A stretch of DNA of 30,509 bases, taken from positions 1-30,509 of IMG/VR virus record IMGVR_UViG_3300025910_000026, one strand, 5' to 3'. Of the stretch, positions 5,610 through 14,737 are shown piece after piece (within the stretch, counting starts at the first letter, position 1; each line of letters opens with the position of its first letter). The position numbers and the translations under genes are program-made. The notes beneath the pieces are model-generated. The model saw nothing but the letters and a program-made list of their open reading frames with translations. It did no database searches and was not told the origin of the DNA. The stretch comes from a virus.

Positions 5610-5981
5610 CTATGGCGTATGGATATCCGCGATAAATCGAACTCGCCAATTGATTGTCGTGAGCGCAATTCCCGTCGCCTGCACAATGATATCGTTCCCG
5701 CTGTTCGTCATGATCGCGACGACCGTCGCAAGCGCCACATCACCCTGCGCAGTGATGAGGGATTGAAGCGTTCCAACCAAAGACACCGCCGCACCACTCA
5801 CGCGCTTGGAAGTGAGGGCCATCTCCCACGCCTTGACGTTCCCGGAGCCGTCGTAGGCTGTGACGAACGCCTTGGAATACTGCGCCGAGTTGTCGGGGTG
5901 TGAGTAGGTCAAGATCGTCGTCGCAACGGCGTTTGTCGTTTGCGCGAGGGTCGTAACCTGATCGGTGATATTACCGGCCAA
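5610..5981 (-). CDS. small virion/tail-fibre-associated beta-sandwich-like protein
   Basis: I place the start at TTG 5981, since AGAAGG lies six bases upstream and the start overlaps the end of the fibre gene by 11 bases; the ATG at 6026 would lie deep inside the fibre gene and give residues that do not fit. The 124-residue protein has the pattern of small phage structural proteins: TTDxATT-like opening (QVTTLAQTTNAVATTILTYS), a strand-rich middle (KAWEMALTSKRV) and an end with ATGIALTTINWRVRFIAD. Its place right after the fibre suggests a fibre tip, attachment or accessory structural role. Confidence 0.6.
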   Translation of the reverse strand: MAGNITDQVTTLAQTTNAVATTILTYSHPDNSAQYSKAFVTAYDGSGNVKAWEMALTSKRVSGAAVSLVGTLQSLITAQGDVALATVVAIMTNSGNDIIVQATGIALTTINWRVRFIADIHTP

Positions 5982-8900
5982 CAGACACCTTCTTTCGTAG
6001 GATCCACGGCCGATCCCCGATCTCATCCGTCAGACACTTCATGCAGACCGCGAGGTATTGCTGCTTGTACTTCACGTTCTCCCACTCGTGGATGTAGTCG
6101 TAGCCGCATTTCGGACAATGCGGTTCGCTGGGAGCCCACGTAGTCACCGTACCCCCACCACCACGAGCCTTGCCCGCACCGCCCTCCGACCATATGAAGA
6201 TTCCCGCGCTTGGATTTCCAGAGGGCGCGTTGGAGGTGTCCCCAAGGAAGAGCCCCCGATCCATTGTCTGCCAGTTCGGCGCGGCAGTCGTAACTAGCGC
6301 GATGTTTTCGGTAGTAGCCGTTGCGTCGAGAAACAGCATGTGGGAGATCGAATCTCCCTCAAAGCGGTGGTCGATATCCGCCTGCTGTTCGTTGAAAACA
6401 CTTTCTGTAGTGGCGGTTCCGCTGAGTCGATTGATAACGGAGGTTGATGTCTGATGAACGAGATTGGTGCAGTTGATCGTAAAGGGTTTGATCGCGGTGC
6501 CGGAATGTACGGAGTAGATGAAGCCGGAGTCCAACGTAGCGTCATAACCCAGGTTGATGAGCTTGTTAGGGCTGGTGGAGGCGTTGACGATGGAGAGCCC
6601 GGTGTTCTCATTGGTGTACGTGCTGGTGTCGTAGACCTGCACCACCCCGAATCCCGTGACGGGCTGCGACAGGAAGCCTACCTTATCGAGCCCGGCATCC
6701 CACCACGTCAAGCTGGTGTTGGTGTCACCTTCGATACGGGTATCGCAATCCGCGCCGTCTTCATTCAGGACAACCGACGTAGGTACGGCGCCGGAGCGAT
6801 AGACATTCAGGATGTTCGTTGCGGCGCTTCCGGCATCGTTGACGGTACGGAAGTTCCATTGACCACCGTTAGCGTAGAAGTCCCACGTCTTCGCGTTGGA
6901 TCCCGCTGCTGTGTCGTAGGCCGACAAGCCGGGGGAAGTCCCCTCTACGTGGAAGGACTTGGTGAGCGCGGCTGAGAAGCTCCCGTTGACGCTGGTCCGC
7001 ACTTGGCTATTAGCGGCGTCGATGACGATGCGGGTGAGCACCGACGAATCGTAGTATTCCCACGCATAGTTGGCGGCAATCATGCGAGCTACAAGCGCGT
7101 CGGTAGAAGTCCGCTTCCACTGGTAGTCATCCGACCCGAAATAGGTCGTCATGAAGTTGCTGCCGTCGTTGTTCACGTTGAACATGAACGGGCGCGTCAA
7201 CTCCGCGCCGCCGCCGATGGGCCAGTATTGGAAGTAGCCCTCTGTCAGGATATGCCCAACGTCAGGTCTGTAGTAAGACTCGAAAGCCACGCAGATACCA
7301 GGATCGGTCGTGTCCTCAGCTCCAGTGGACGTGCGGCTGATGTTGTAGCCGTACTTCAAATGGGTATTGTTGCGAATCCCGAAGCCGTTGCCGAACTGCT
7401 TCAAGGTCATCCCATAGTTTTTGTTCCCGGGGGCGATTGCCGGATCCGGCGTGATTTTAAGGATGTACTCTCCGCTCGCAGCGGATCCGCCTGCTACTGG
7501 AAATGCTAGCCGTGCGTAGTCTGAAGCAGTAAGGGACGGTTGGGCAATTCGCAGACTGACATTCGGGTTATCCCAGAGAAATGAAGCGTTGTTCTCACTC
7601 AATTCGCCGATTGCATCGGCAAAGATGACTGAACCGGGAGTAAAGATCCCGGACCCGGAAGTCAACGCTACCGTGCCGCTGATGTTGGGAAACGTGTATG
7701 TGCGATCCGCTGTGTTGGCGTGGTCTAGGATTCCTTGGAAGCTTGTATTCGAGTACCAAGAAACATTCTGTGTAGCGACGTTGAAGCGAACGGCATTGGA
7801 AGGCGCGCCGCTTGAAACGTGGCTCCTATAGATCAAGTCTCCCGTTGCGCTGTCCCATCCCCATGAGAAACCGTCTTTGATGCGGCCGTTGACAAGTTCA
7901 GGGATACCCGCTGAGAAGAATGCCCCAGGTCCGACGTCTACATAGCACGTAGACAGACTGACGTTAGGCGGGACCATGCCATAGCTGGCGACGTCTCGGA
8001 GGTCGGTTTCAGGGGGATGATAGACGATGCCGCCGGAAGCTGTGCCGCCGATGTACTTGCTAGTTTGCTTTCCAGCAGAGACGGTGCCTTTTGGAACGCT
8101 TGTAAAGACCCAAGGATCGCCCTCGCCGCCGGTATACGTTCCGGTCGGATAAGTCCCGATCTGCCCGCCTTGAGCGCCAAAGGCTGACGTCCCTAGTGTG
8201 ATAGGGTTGTTATCAGCTTTCTTCTGCTTTTTGGCGGCGTCTGTAGCTCCCCCAGCGGGCTTAGGGTTCTCAAATAGATCGGGAAACAGACCTGTGTTGA
8301 TCTGTCCAGCAGAATAGTTTTGAGGACGATAGACAATTGCTGGCGTAGCAAGAGCCGTTAACATCGCAACGATATTGAAAGCCGTCGTCAATGAATCCTG
8401 CGGAATCAGTCCAGGTGTTCTATCCAGCGTCGGAACTGGTGGCCTAGTGGGATCAAAAGGCGCAAACTCCAAGGGCTTCGGTTGCGGGAGTGGTAATGGT
8501 TTAGGATCTAAAGTCGGCACGTAAAGCGCCGAAGTCGTCCACCATCCCCAGTCTTTTGCTGTCTGATCGAATCCGAAATGTACCGGGACTCTATGGTTTA
8601 GGTCCGCATCAGGCGGTTGATACGTCTCGATCTTGAGCGGCCCATCCTCAGTGTTATCCTTATGCAATAGGAAAGTATGCTTCCAATGCAGTGCACCGAC
8701 AGGATTCCCGTCTGCATCTTTCCCGTGATTGTGGGAATCCTTTTCATCGCCGCAGTAGAAAGGCCCCGTCTCGGTATAGTTTCCTTGACCGACGTACAGT
8801 TTTCCTTTCCGGAAGTCTGAGAAATAGCCGCCTTGAGTATCCAGCAATCCAGATTGCCCGAGCTGCAAGGCAATGGCATTGTTCTTTAATCCCAGCGGGA

Positions 8901-9528
8901 CTTTCAGAACGCGGAAGGCCGACTGTAGCCTTGCGCCTCTGTCTTTGTCGTACTCTCCATCTTCATTCAGGTCATAGACGATGGAGCCCATTTCATAGTC
9001 GCCATCGAAGTTCGCGGCGACTAGGCGACTATCGCACGGGAAGAAAATGTCCGTTTGATCTCGCTCGTAGGTGCCGGTATGAACGATCCCGATAGTTCCT
9101 ACAGGATGCTTGCCCCATGAAGCCTTGTCTAGTTCGCTGATGGTCTTAGTACGAAACCTGTTGTCCAGCGTGTAGCGGTCGTCATAGACCGGCAGAAGCG
9201 CGGTAGAGAGTTTCTTGCCTTTGCCGCCCGTAGCTACGCCTTTAGCTCCACCACCTTTGACGACTCGCGCACCCCACCCGAAGGAGTGCCCGGACACTTT
9301 CCGCTGCTGGAAGTCCGCAAGCCAGAAGTTGGAGCCCAGCCAATCGGCTCTGTAGTCGTGATCCTCAATCCAATGGCCTAACCCGTCTTCGGTATCCATG
9401 CGTCCCGTGACACGGACGCATTGCTGGCCTGCCCGCTGGATGAGATCAAAGCCTTGAAGGTCATACCCTTGATGCTGCATGACCCAGAAGCCGGTATCCG
9501 GCCTGCCGTGAGTTTTCAGCTTGCTCAC
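5971..9528 (-). CDS. large tail fibre / receptor-binding protein with C-terminal zinc ribbon
   Basis: A 1185-residue structural protein. Residues 1-335 form a Trp/Tyr-rich globular part; 338-376 is a Pro-rich hinge (DPKPLPLPQPKPLEFAPF); the rest is fibre-like, beta-rich and Ser/Thr/Asn-rich. Recognisable fibre elements are the TADRTYTFPNISGTVAL motif of phage tail proteins and two copies of an NE-x3-AD-x2-xR-x-EGD repeat at about 918-953 and 1043-1078. The last 50 residues hold C1138-x2-C1141 and C1162-x2-C1165, a zinc ribbon, instead of a common intramolecular chaperone domain. It would bind the host surface. Fibre assignment is firm in type; the receptor is unknown. Confidence 0.8.
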   Translation of the reverse strand: MSKLKTHGRPDTGFWVMQHQGYDLQGFDLIQRAGQQCVRVTGRMDTEDGLGHWIEDHDYRADWLGSNFWLADFQQRKVSGHSFGWGARVVKGGGAKGVATGGKGKKLSTALLPVYDDRYTLDNRFRTKTISELDKASWGKHPVGTIGIVHTGTYERDQTDIFFPCDSRLVAANFDGDYEMGSIVYDLNEDGEYDKDRGARLQSAFRVLKVPLGLKNNAIALQLGQSGLLDTQGGYFSDFRKGKLYVGQGNYTETGPFYCGDEKDSHNHGKDADGNPVGALHWKHTFLLHKDNTEDGPLKIETYQPPDADLNHRVPVHFGFDQTAKDWGWWTTSALYVPTLDPKPLPLPQPKPLEFAPFDPTRPPVPTLDRTPGLIPQDSLTTAFNIVAMLTALATPAIVYRPQNYSAGQINTGLFPDLFENPKPAGGATDAAKKQKKADNNPITLGTSAFGAQGGQIGTYPTGTYTGGEGDPWVFTSVPKGTVSAGKQTSKYIGGTASGGIVYHPPETDLRDVASYGMVPPNVSLSTCYVDVGPGAFFSAGIPELVNGRIKDGFSWGWDSATGDLIYRSHVSSGAPSNAVRFNVATQNVSWYSNTSFQGILDHANTADRTYTFPNISGTVALTSGSGIFTPGSVIFADAIGELSENNASFLWDNPNVSLRIAQPSLTASDYARLAFPVAGGSAASGEYILKITPDPAIAPGNKNYGMTLKQFGNGFGIRNNTHLKYGYNISRTSTGAEDTTDPGICVAFESYYRPDVGHILTEGYFQYWPIGGGAELTRPFMFNVNNDGSNFMTTYFGSDDYQWKRTSTDALVARMIAANYAWEYYDSSVLTRIVIDAANSQVRTSVNGSFSAALTKSFHVEGTSPGLSAYDTAAGSNAKTWDFYANGGQWNFRTVNDAGSAATNILNVYRSGAVPTSVVLNEDGADCDTRIEGDTNTSLTWWDAGLDKVGFLSQPVTGFGVVQVYDTSTYTNENTGLSIVNASTSPNKLINLGYDATLDSGFIYSVHSGTAIKPFTINCTNLVHQTSTSVINRLSGTATTESVFNEQQADIDHRFEGDSISHMLFLDATATTENIALVTTAAPNWQTMDRGLFLGDTSNAPSGNPSAGIFIWSEGGAGKARGGGGTVTTWAPSEPHCPKCGYDYIHEWENVKYKQQYLAVCMKCLTDEIGDRPWILRKKVSVGR

Positions 9529-11727
9529 TTACTGCGGCCTCGCCAAATGCATGATCGCCATTCTAGAGGCGCTGTCTAGGAATGCAAACAAGTTGAATTG
9601 CGGGATTTGACTGGGAAGCGATAGCGTGGTCATCGCCACGCCGTCAGGCTGAAGAACGTGGGTGACTTCACTGGCCCATCCCGCAGGCCTGATTTGACCG
9701 TTCATGTATCCGGCCATGCTACCTTCAAAGCGGTCCACAAGCGAAGCGTAGAGCCTCGCGGATACCGCTTTGGCTATCGCGTTCAGCGATGCTCCATTTT
9801 GCAAATCTGACGGTGCGCCTTCGTTGATGACGAGTCCCGTCAGATTTGGTTCCCCATCTCCAAGGCCAAAGCATTTGTCAATCTCTGCGGCAGAACTATC
9901 AAGCCACTGTACGCGGGCGACTTCAATCTGTGGCCCTACCCGGATCTGCATAATCGGGCCCTGAGCGTCGTCCAGCCCTGCCGTTTGCGAGTTAGGCAGC
10001 ATGTCGGCGATGTCGCTGGGATTCACGCGGATCCTATGAAGTTGCTGGATCGTATTAGGTGCAGCGGGCACAGCGGACAGAATGACTTTCAATTTGAAAC
10101 TGGGCGACAAGCTAGGCGCAATCCGGCTGCTCGTCACGCTGTCAAAGCTGATCGGTCGGGTACGATTCGAGATATCGGCAGTAGGCAACGTCCCGACCGT
10201 CATTTGACTAGGCAGAATGGTTTCGTTCATGCCGAAGATCGGATTCGGCATGTAGTCGATATGGATGACGCCTTGATCCGAATCCAAGATCGTCACAGTA
10301 GCAGGGCTGACTTCAGCGTTAGCATCCAGCGTGCCGCTGTCGGGATAGGCGGTTTTGTTCGTGATCCAATCAGGCGAACCGTCTTGAGTGTTCCCGAATC
10401 TAGATTGCTTCAGCAATGTCTGTTGCGTGTAGAGAACGCAGTAATCCCCGTAGGCCGCAGCGGGCGCACGCTGTCCGCTCTGCGGGTCTATCGTGGCCAC
10501 CCGGTAAGCTCTGATCTGTAGAGTACGGTCCATGTACTTCGGGGATAGTCTAAACGTCGTGCGATAGTGCGCTTGACAGGCGGCGAACCTCGCCATCCAC
10601 GCCTTAGTCACGCCACTGTTATCCGGCTGATTCCCGGCGATCCTGAGCATCCCCCAACCGTCCATTCCTGGGACAAAACATTTCTGTAGGATGTCATGGC
10701 CAAGATAAACTCCCTGACCGTTGCGGGAGATGTTTGGCAACGGTCCCCACGCAAGGAACGCCTGATCGAAAGTGATCCAAGTACCCTGAGGAATGACCTG
10801 CCCATTAATCGTAATCTGATAATCGGGAGATGGTAGGACATTTTCCATGACCCGAGTATCAGTAGCCGCAACAGGCCACGTCACTGTATCGCCTGAAGTG
10901 ATCGACGTTGAGCCGGATTCCGTAAAGTCCCATACCGTTTCGCATTCGCGCGTATATAGGATCTCAGTTCCGCTAGGACGAATCAGATTGTTTTTGACGA
11001 GATCAACGTGCCCTTCGCCTTCGATCTCAGGCATGAGAGCCGCGATGATGTCGCGCTCCTTGCCGCTGGCTTTCGACGTGACTACGAATGTCCCGTCGTA
11101 GTCCACATAGAACATACCTTCCTGAACATAGGACAACGCCCGTGCTAGCGCCTGATCCCCTGGATCGTCCAGCACGAAATCCTCAAGTGGAAATGTCCTA
11201 ACCTTGCTGCCGATTTCATCCTCGATCTTGACGGGAGGACGCTGGCCGTTCATTGAGAACTCAGCATCCCCAGCGGCTTTCATCACGTCGTTCAGCATGT
11301 CCAAGCCGGTCCAGATAACCGTGCCGTTCAAGCTCCACGGCCAATAGGAAACCTGAAAGGCTGTAGGATTGACGGCGGCGACTTGGTTGTTGGCGATCAG
11401 CCGCTTCGTCCCGACATTCCGCCGCATGTTCATCCGGCGAATGATGTGGGTGTATGAGATCCAGATACGACGATCCGCTACCGTCACTTTCGATATAAAC
11501 GGATCATCCCCGGGAGTAAGATTGATCGGCCAAAGATTCGTGACCTTGACGGGATTCCCTTGATCCGGCGTGATCTCAAGGGTAATCGGCCCGCCACCTG
11601 AAATGACAGCCTTCGCGTCGTCTGGCGTCATCTCAAAGGATTGAATAACCGGCTTCGTTCCCTCTCTCAATGGCCAGCTTACGAGAGCGTCTAGAAGTGG
11701 CTTGCCACCGAGTAGGGCTCTTGTCAT
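9529..11727 (-). CDS. large tail structural protein (baseplate/hub candidate)
   Basis: A 732-residue protein directly adjacent to the fibre gene and overlapping the upstream gene by 4 bases. It begins TRALLGGKPLLDALVSWPLR and contains strand-rich segments (GPITLEITPDQGNPVKVTNL), a middle with an Asp/Gly-rich strand set, and a C-terminal part with GLVINEGAPSDLQNGASL and RLYASLVDRFEGSMAGYMNG, typical of hub-like proteins that end a tail. Its place between tail and fibre genes supports a baseplate or hub role that connects the tail tube to the fibre. I see no lysozyme or peptidase motif. The precise family is not recognised. Confidence 0.6.
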   Translation of the reverse strand: MTRALLGGKPLLDALVSWPLREGTKPVIQSFEMTPDDAKAVISGGGPITLEITPDQGNPVKVTNLWPINLTPGDDPFISKVTVADRRIWISYTHIIRRMNMRRNVGTKRLIANNQVAAVNPTAFQVSYWPWSLNGTVIWTGLDMLNDVMKAAGDAEFSMNGQRPPVKIEDEIGSKVRTFPLEDFVLDDPGDQALARALSYVQEGMFYVDYDGTFVVTSKASGKERDIIAALMPEIEGEGHVDLVKNNLIRPSGTEILYTRECETVWDFTESGSTSITSGDTVTWPVAATDTRVMENVLPSPDYQITINGQVIPQGTWITFDQAFLAWGPLPNISRNGQGVYLGHDILQKCFVPGMDGWGMLRIAGNQPDNSGVTKAWMARFAACQAHYRTTFRLSPKYMDRTLQIRAYRVATIDPQSGQRAPAAAYGDYCVLYTQQTLLKQSRFGNTQDGSPDWITNKTAYPDSGTLDANAEVSPATVTILDSDQGVIHIDYMPNPIFGMNETILPSQMTVGTLPTADISNRTRPISFDSVTSSRIAPSLSPSFKLKVILSAVPAAPNTIQQLHRIRVNPSDIADMLPNSQTAGLDDAQGPIMQIRVGPQIEVARVQWLDSSAAEIDKCFGLGDGEPNLTGLVINEGAPSDLQNGASLNAIAKAVSARLYASLVDRFEGSMAGYMNGQIRPAGWASEVTHVLQPDGVAMTTLSLPSQIPQFNLFAFLDSASRMAIMHLARPQ

Positions 11728-13244
11728 GTCGCTATAGCCCCGCCGACGTTGCTGGACAACCCTCCCGCGTTAGCCACACTGGGAGAACGCTTCTTGCGGT
11801 ACTGCATTACTGTAGTGATTGTGATTTCACCGATAAATAGCTGCACCCCTCCAGCCAAGCCACGGCGAAGCGTAGCGCCTTTAGGCTCCCGGCTCAGTAC
11901 CGTCCATTTGTCGGAGTTAGGAATCCCCGTAGGAACCGGATTACTTCTGACCTGAGCTTCAACGTAAGCGTTGACGTCGGTTAGATTCGTCGTCTCTTCC
12001 CGCTCCTCAGTGATCGTCTTGATTCTGATCCTGCCAGCTTTATACTCATAGTATTCGTCCTGATCGCCAGACCAGACATACCGAAGTTTCTTGCCTTCGT
12101 TTGTGGCGTCAGAGATCGTCACGCGCTGGCTGAGAATGTTCGACGTGTAGCTGTGAAAGACCATCGTAGCGCTGAACTTGAAGGCGTAGAGGTCACCATA
12201 GTTGGGAGCGTCCTCTACCAGCACCACGCCATTACCAGCGATGTTTTGAACCTGCTGGATAATGAACGGACGGATAGCCCCTGTCCATTTCGAGACGATT
12301 CCGGCCAAGCCACCGACAAGGGTATTGTCGATTCCAACGGTGTAATTGACAGAGATGACGATAGGACGCTGAGGGCCAATACCGGTCTGTCCGACATTGG
12401 GCGGGCTTCCCATGACTTGCGTGACGTCACCAAATCCGCCCGTAGTATTTCCGCTGGGTCCAGCGCTGCCAGAAGCGCCTCCAGCAAACCCGATTCCCGT
12501 ACCGAAGCTGTCCCCTGGAGCCGTGCTGTCAACCGTGATAACCAGCGTCGGGTCAATCAAATCCACGTCATCGACATTGGAGATGGACTGATTGAAGATG
12601 ATCTCTTTGTAGACCACCGTAAAGTTCGTGATCTTGTCGGTTTCGTTTCGCTCTACTTGAGGCTCTCCAATCTTGTCCCAACTTGACGTTGCACTGATCG
12701 TCGTCAGCACCGACAGGAAATAAGCGGGAGCGTTGGCGAGATAGGTAGCAAAGCTGCCCGTCGAGCCATTCGTGGAGTTCGCGGTATAGGTCCCGCTGAT
12801 CGTCACGGTACGCTGACGTTCAGGGCTATACTCGACGTTGACAGTAGAGAAGCGCCGGAAGCTGGTAGCGACATTATCAGCGGGAAGTCCGAACTCGATA
12901 CGGACGTGATAGAACCGGCTGCGTCCGGTATCTCCAACGTCGCCCTGTTTGATGATAGTCGGATTGGCATCAAAGCCGGTGTTGTTGGATTGCTTGAGGC
13001 TGAGAAGAGTAGCCGATCCCTGACTGACGACGAGATCCCCTCTCGGAGTCCTGAACGCCGCCTCCACAGCAGCGCATTCCGTGGCGAACGCCGCTTCGGT
13101 TGTAGCCGAGGTAATGAAGCTGAACTCAAACGCCGCAGTGGTGTAGTCCTTCTCAACGATGGTATAGCCGTCGATCTGGCGAGCTGTTGAGCCGCCGAAC
13201 GTCAGCGATGCGTAAGTTACACTTAGCTCCCTGGAGATTGGCAT
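11724..13244 (-). CDS. tail-associated structural protein (506 aa)
   Basis: The protein begins at ATG 13244, overlapping the stop of the tape-measure candidate. It has two strand-rich halves separated by a Gly/Ser/Pro-rich linker around residues 245-290 (GIGFAGGASGSAGPSGNT). The first half includes TVNVEYSPERQRTVTISGTY; the second includes ISVNYTVGIDNTL and ends with EITITTVMQYRKKRSPS. The two halves may be distant repeats, but this is only an impression. Position between the tape measure and hub candidates suggests a distal tail or baseplate protein. No enzymatic motif is visible. Confidence 0.6.
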   Translation of the reverse strand: MPISRELSVTYASLTFGGSTARQIDGYTIVEKDYTTAAFEFSFITSATTEAAFATECAAVEAAFRTPRGDLVVSQGSATLLSLKQSNNTGFDANPTIIKQGDVGDTGRSRFYHVRIEFGLPADNVATSFRRFSTVNVEYSPERQRTVTISGTYTANSTNGSTGSFATYLANAPAYFLSVLTTISATSSWDKIGEPQVERNETDKITNFTVVYKEIIFNQSISNVDDVDLIDPTLVITVDSTAPGDSFGTGIGFAGGASGSAGPSGNTTGGFGDVTQVMGSPPNVGQTGIGPQRPIVISVNYTVGIDNTLVGGLAGIVSKWTGAIRPFIIQQVQNIAGNGVVLVEDAPNYGDLYAFKFSATMVFHSYTSNILSQRVTISDATNEGKKLRYVWSGDQDEYYEYKAGRIRIKTITEEREETTNLTDVNAYVEAQVRSNPVPTGIPNSDKWTVLSREPKGATLRRGLAGGVQLFIGEITITTVMQYRKKRSPSVANAGGLSSNVGGAIAT

Positions 13245-14008
13245 TACTTATTCATCCCTTGCTTCATCATCTCATGCAGCGAACGCCCGACAGCACCGGC
13301 TAGATTATCGCTTTTAAAGTTTCCGAGCCTTTTATTTAATTGGTCTTCGTACAATTCACTCTTCCTTTGATACTGATAAACCAGCCCTAGATTAGGAATC
13401 TCTCCGGTAATGTACGCCTGAGCCTCAGCGACTTCATGGGTTTTGCTAAAGCCGCTAATCAGCGATGTTACAAACGATTCAAGATATTGAACCCTTGAAC
13501 GCACAAAGTCCAGTTGATCCAGCAACGCTTTAGGAGTCACACCAGCCAATGCCGCCGCTCCTGTAGCCACAACGGGCGCAGCTTTCAATGCCGTACTTGC
13601 AGCTAGATAGGCGGCTCCGGTTGCAAGGATCGGCGCAGCAGCATCCTTGATGACATTGGCGGCGTTCCCAATCTTACCGGTAATGCTGTTGGCTTTCGTT
13701 GCCTCCTGCATGTGGATCCTGGCAAACTTCCGCATCCGTTCGATGCGCTGAAGCTTGGTGACGTCATCAAACAGTCCGCTTGCAATGTCCTTTTGCTCTT
13801 TGAGGGAAACAAGCGTCGTGCCGCCTGAGATGGAATTGCTTTGGCCTGTGACGCGGCCGGAAGGAGAGCGGCCGTAGCCGGGCGCCGTGCCTCTGGCTTC
13901 TGCCTTAGCTGTCCGATCCGCCTTTCGCTCAAGCTCGTCAAGCTTGCGTTCCGCTTGGCGGGTATCGAGATCAACCGGGATAGAAACTCCCTGAAGCCTA
14001 GTTCCCAC
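13244..14008 (-). CDS. short tape-measure-like tail protein
   Basis: GTG 14008 follows the previous TAG by one base. The N-terminus has the layout of tape-measure proteins: a short strand (VSIPVDLDTRQAERKLDELE) leading into a charged coiled coil to residue 40. A flexible Gly/Ser linker follows, then helices, and a long hydrophobic Ala/Val-rich stretch at about 112-155 (APILATGAAYLAASTALKAA) of the kind tape measures use to cross the membrane. At 254 residues it is far shorter than siphovirus tape measures (usually over 600). Either the tail is very short or this is another interior tail protein. Gene position after tube and terminator-like genes supports the tape-measure reading. Confidence 0.5.
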   Translation of the reverse strand: MGTRLQGVSIPVDLDTRQAERKLDELERKADRTAKAEARGTAPGYGRSPSGRVTGQSNSISGGTTLVSLKEQKDIASGLFDDVTKLQRIERMRKFARIHMQEATKANSITGKIGNAANVIKDAAAPILATGAAYLAASTALKAAPVVATGAAALAGVTPKALLDQLDFVRSRVQYLESFVTSLISGFSKTHEVAEAQAYITGEIPNLGLVYQYQRKSELYEDQLNKRLGNFKSDNLAGAVGRSLHEMMKQGMNK

Positions 14009-14009
14009 G

Positions 14010-14516
14010 CTACACCAGCGTCCCTTTCGCAGTAAAACGGAAGTCTCTCCACGCTACATACGTCTTGTCATCCACAATAGCAGCGTTAGCCGCACCGCTC
14101 TGAGTATTCTGAAGCTGCAAGCTTTCGTTGTCGTTCAATTGGCCAATGGCGTTGAAGAGTTCCTGGGAGACTTCAAAGAGCCCACGGCCTTCACTGGCTG
14201 TCGAGCCCCCCGTCTTGTTCCCGCCGATGATGGCGTTCTCTCCCACTGCATCGCCGGGAACCATGACGACGATACGAATATTGACGTTCAGGAAAGTAAG
14301 CCTAGGATCCTCGCCGAAGTCCGGATCGCTTGTCGAGTCCAGAGGTTGAATGAGACAAATCGGAGTCCGCATCGTCTTGAGCGCGGATTCCATGGCAAGG
14401 TCTACGTTTGCCGTGATATAGACGCATCCGGTGGGGAATACGACAGAGCCGCCACCCGTCCAGACCTGGGCGATCAGCTTGGTCTTGAGCGTCGTGAGTA
14501 GGGTTAACTCGTTCAC
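14010..14516 (-). CDS. tail terminator/neck-like protein (168 aa)
   Basis: The gene starts at GTG 14516, overlapping the previous stop as GTGA. The protein has an N-terminal helix (ELTLLTTLKTKLIAQVW), a strand set with AMESALKTMRTPICLIQPLD, a long strand (LTFLNVNIRIVVMVPGD), a Gly-rich loop (NAIIGGNKTGGSTASEGR), a helix (LFEVSQELFNAIGQL) and a C-terminal strand with FRFTAKGTLV. This helix-strand-loop-helix plan is typical of tail terminator or tail-completion proteins that cap the tail tube. The role is inferred from this plan and position; no family signature is certain. Confidence 0.5.
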   Translation of the reverse strand: MNELTLLTTLKTKLIAQVWTGGGSVVFPTGCVYITANVDLAMESALKTMRTPICLIQPLDSTSDPDFGEDPRLTFLNVNIRIVVMVPGDAVGENAIIGGNKTGGSTASEGRGLFEVSQELFNAIGQLNDNESLQLQNTQSGAANAAIVDDKTYVAWRDFRFTAKGTLV

Positions 14517-14734
14517 TTACCTGGCTCCGGGTTCTTCATTTTCGTTTCCGCCGCCTCGAACGCAAGCCGCGAAGCGTCTGAGAGCAGGGAGTACTTCTCC
14601 CATGTAAGCGTCCCGCCCGAACGCTTGTACTGAATCGCCGCTTCAATCAAAGCCCCCATGAGTTCGGGAGTAACGTCTATCTCGACGTTGGTAACGTCAC
14701 CAATAAACCAATCCAAGCGAACCTTGTCGGCCAT
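14513..14734 (-). CDS. small hypothetical protein between tail genes (73 aa)
   Basis: The protein begins at ATG 14734, three bases after the tube-like gene. It starts with strand-like VRLDWFIGDVTNVEIDVTPE, then a helix (LMGALIEAAIQYKRSGG) and a second helix (SDASRLAFEAAETKMKN). Its small size and position between the tube-like gene and the tape-measure candidate are those of a tail assembly chaperone, but no frameshifted partner is evident. I do not recognise the family. Its stop overlaps the next start as GTGA. Confidence 0.55.
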   Translation of the reverse strand: MADKVRLDWFIGDVTNVEIDVTPELMGALIEAAIQYKRSGGTLTWEKYSLLSDASRLAFEAAETKMKNPEPGK

Positions 14735-14737
14735 CCG

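Noticed and set aside
11724-13244. Internal duplication in the 506-residue tail protein
   Set aside because: The two beta-rich halves look loosely alike around a Gly-rich linker, but I could not match residues well enough to claim a repeat.
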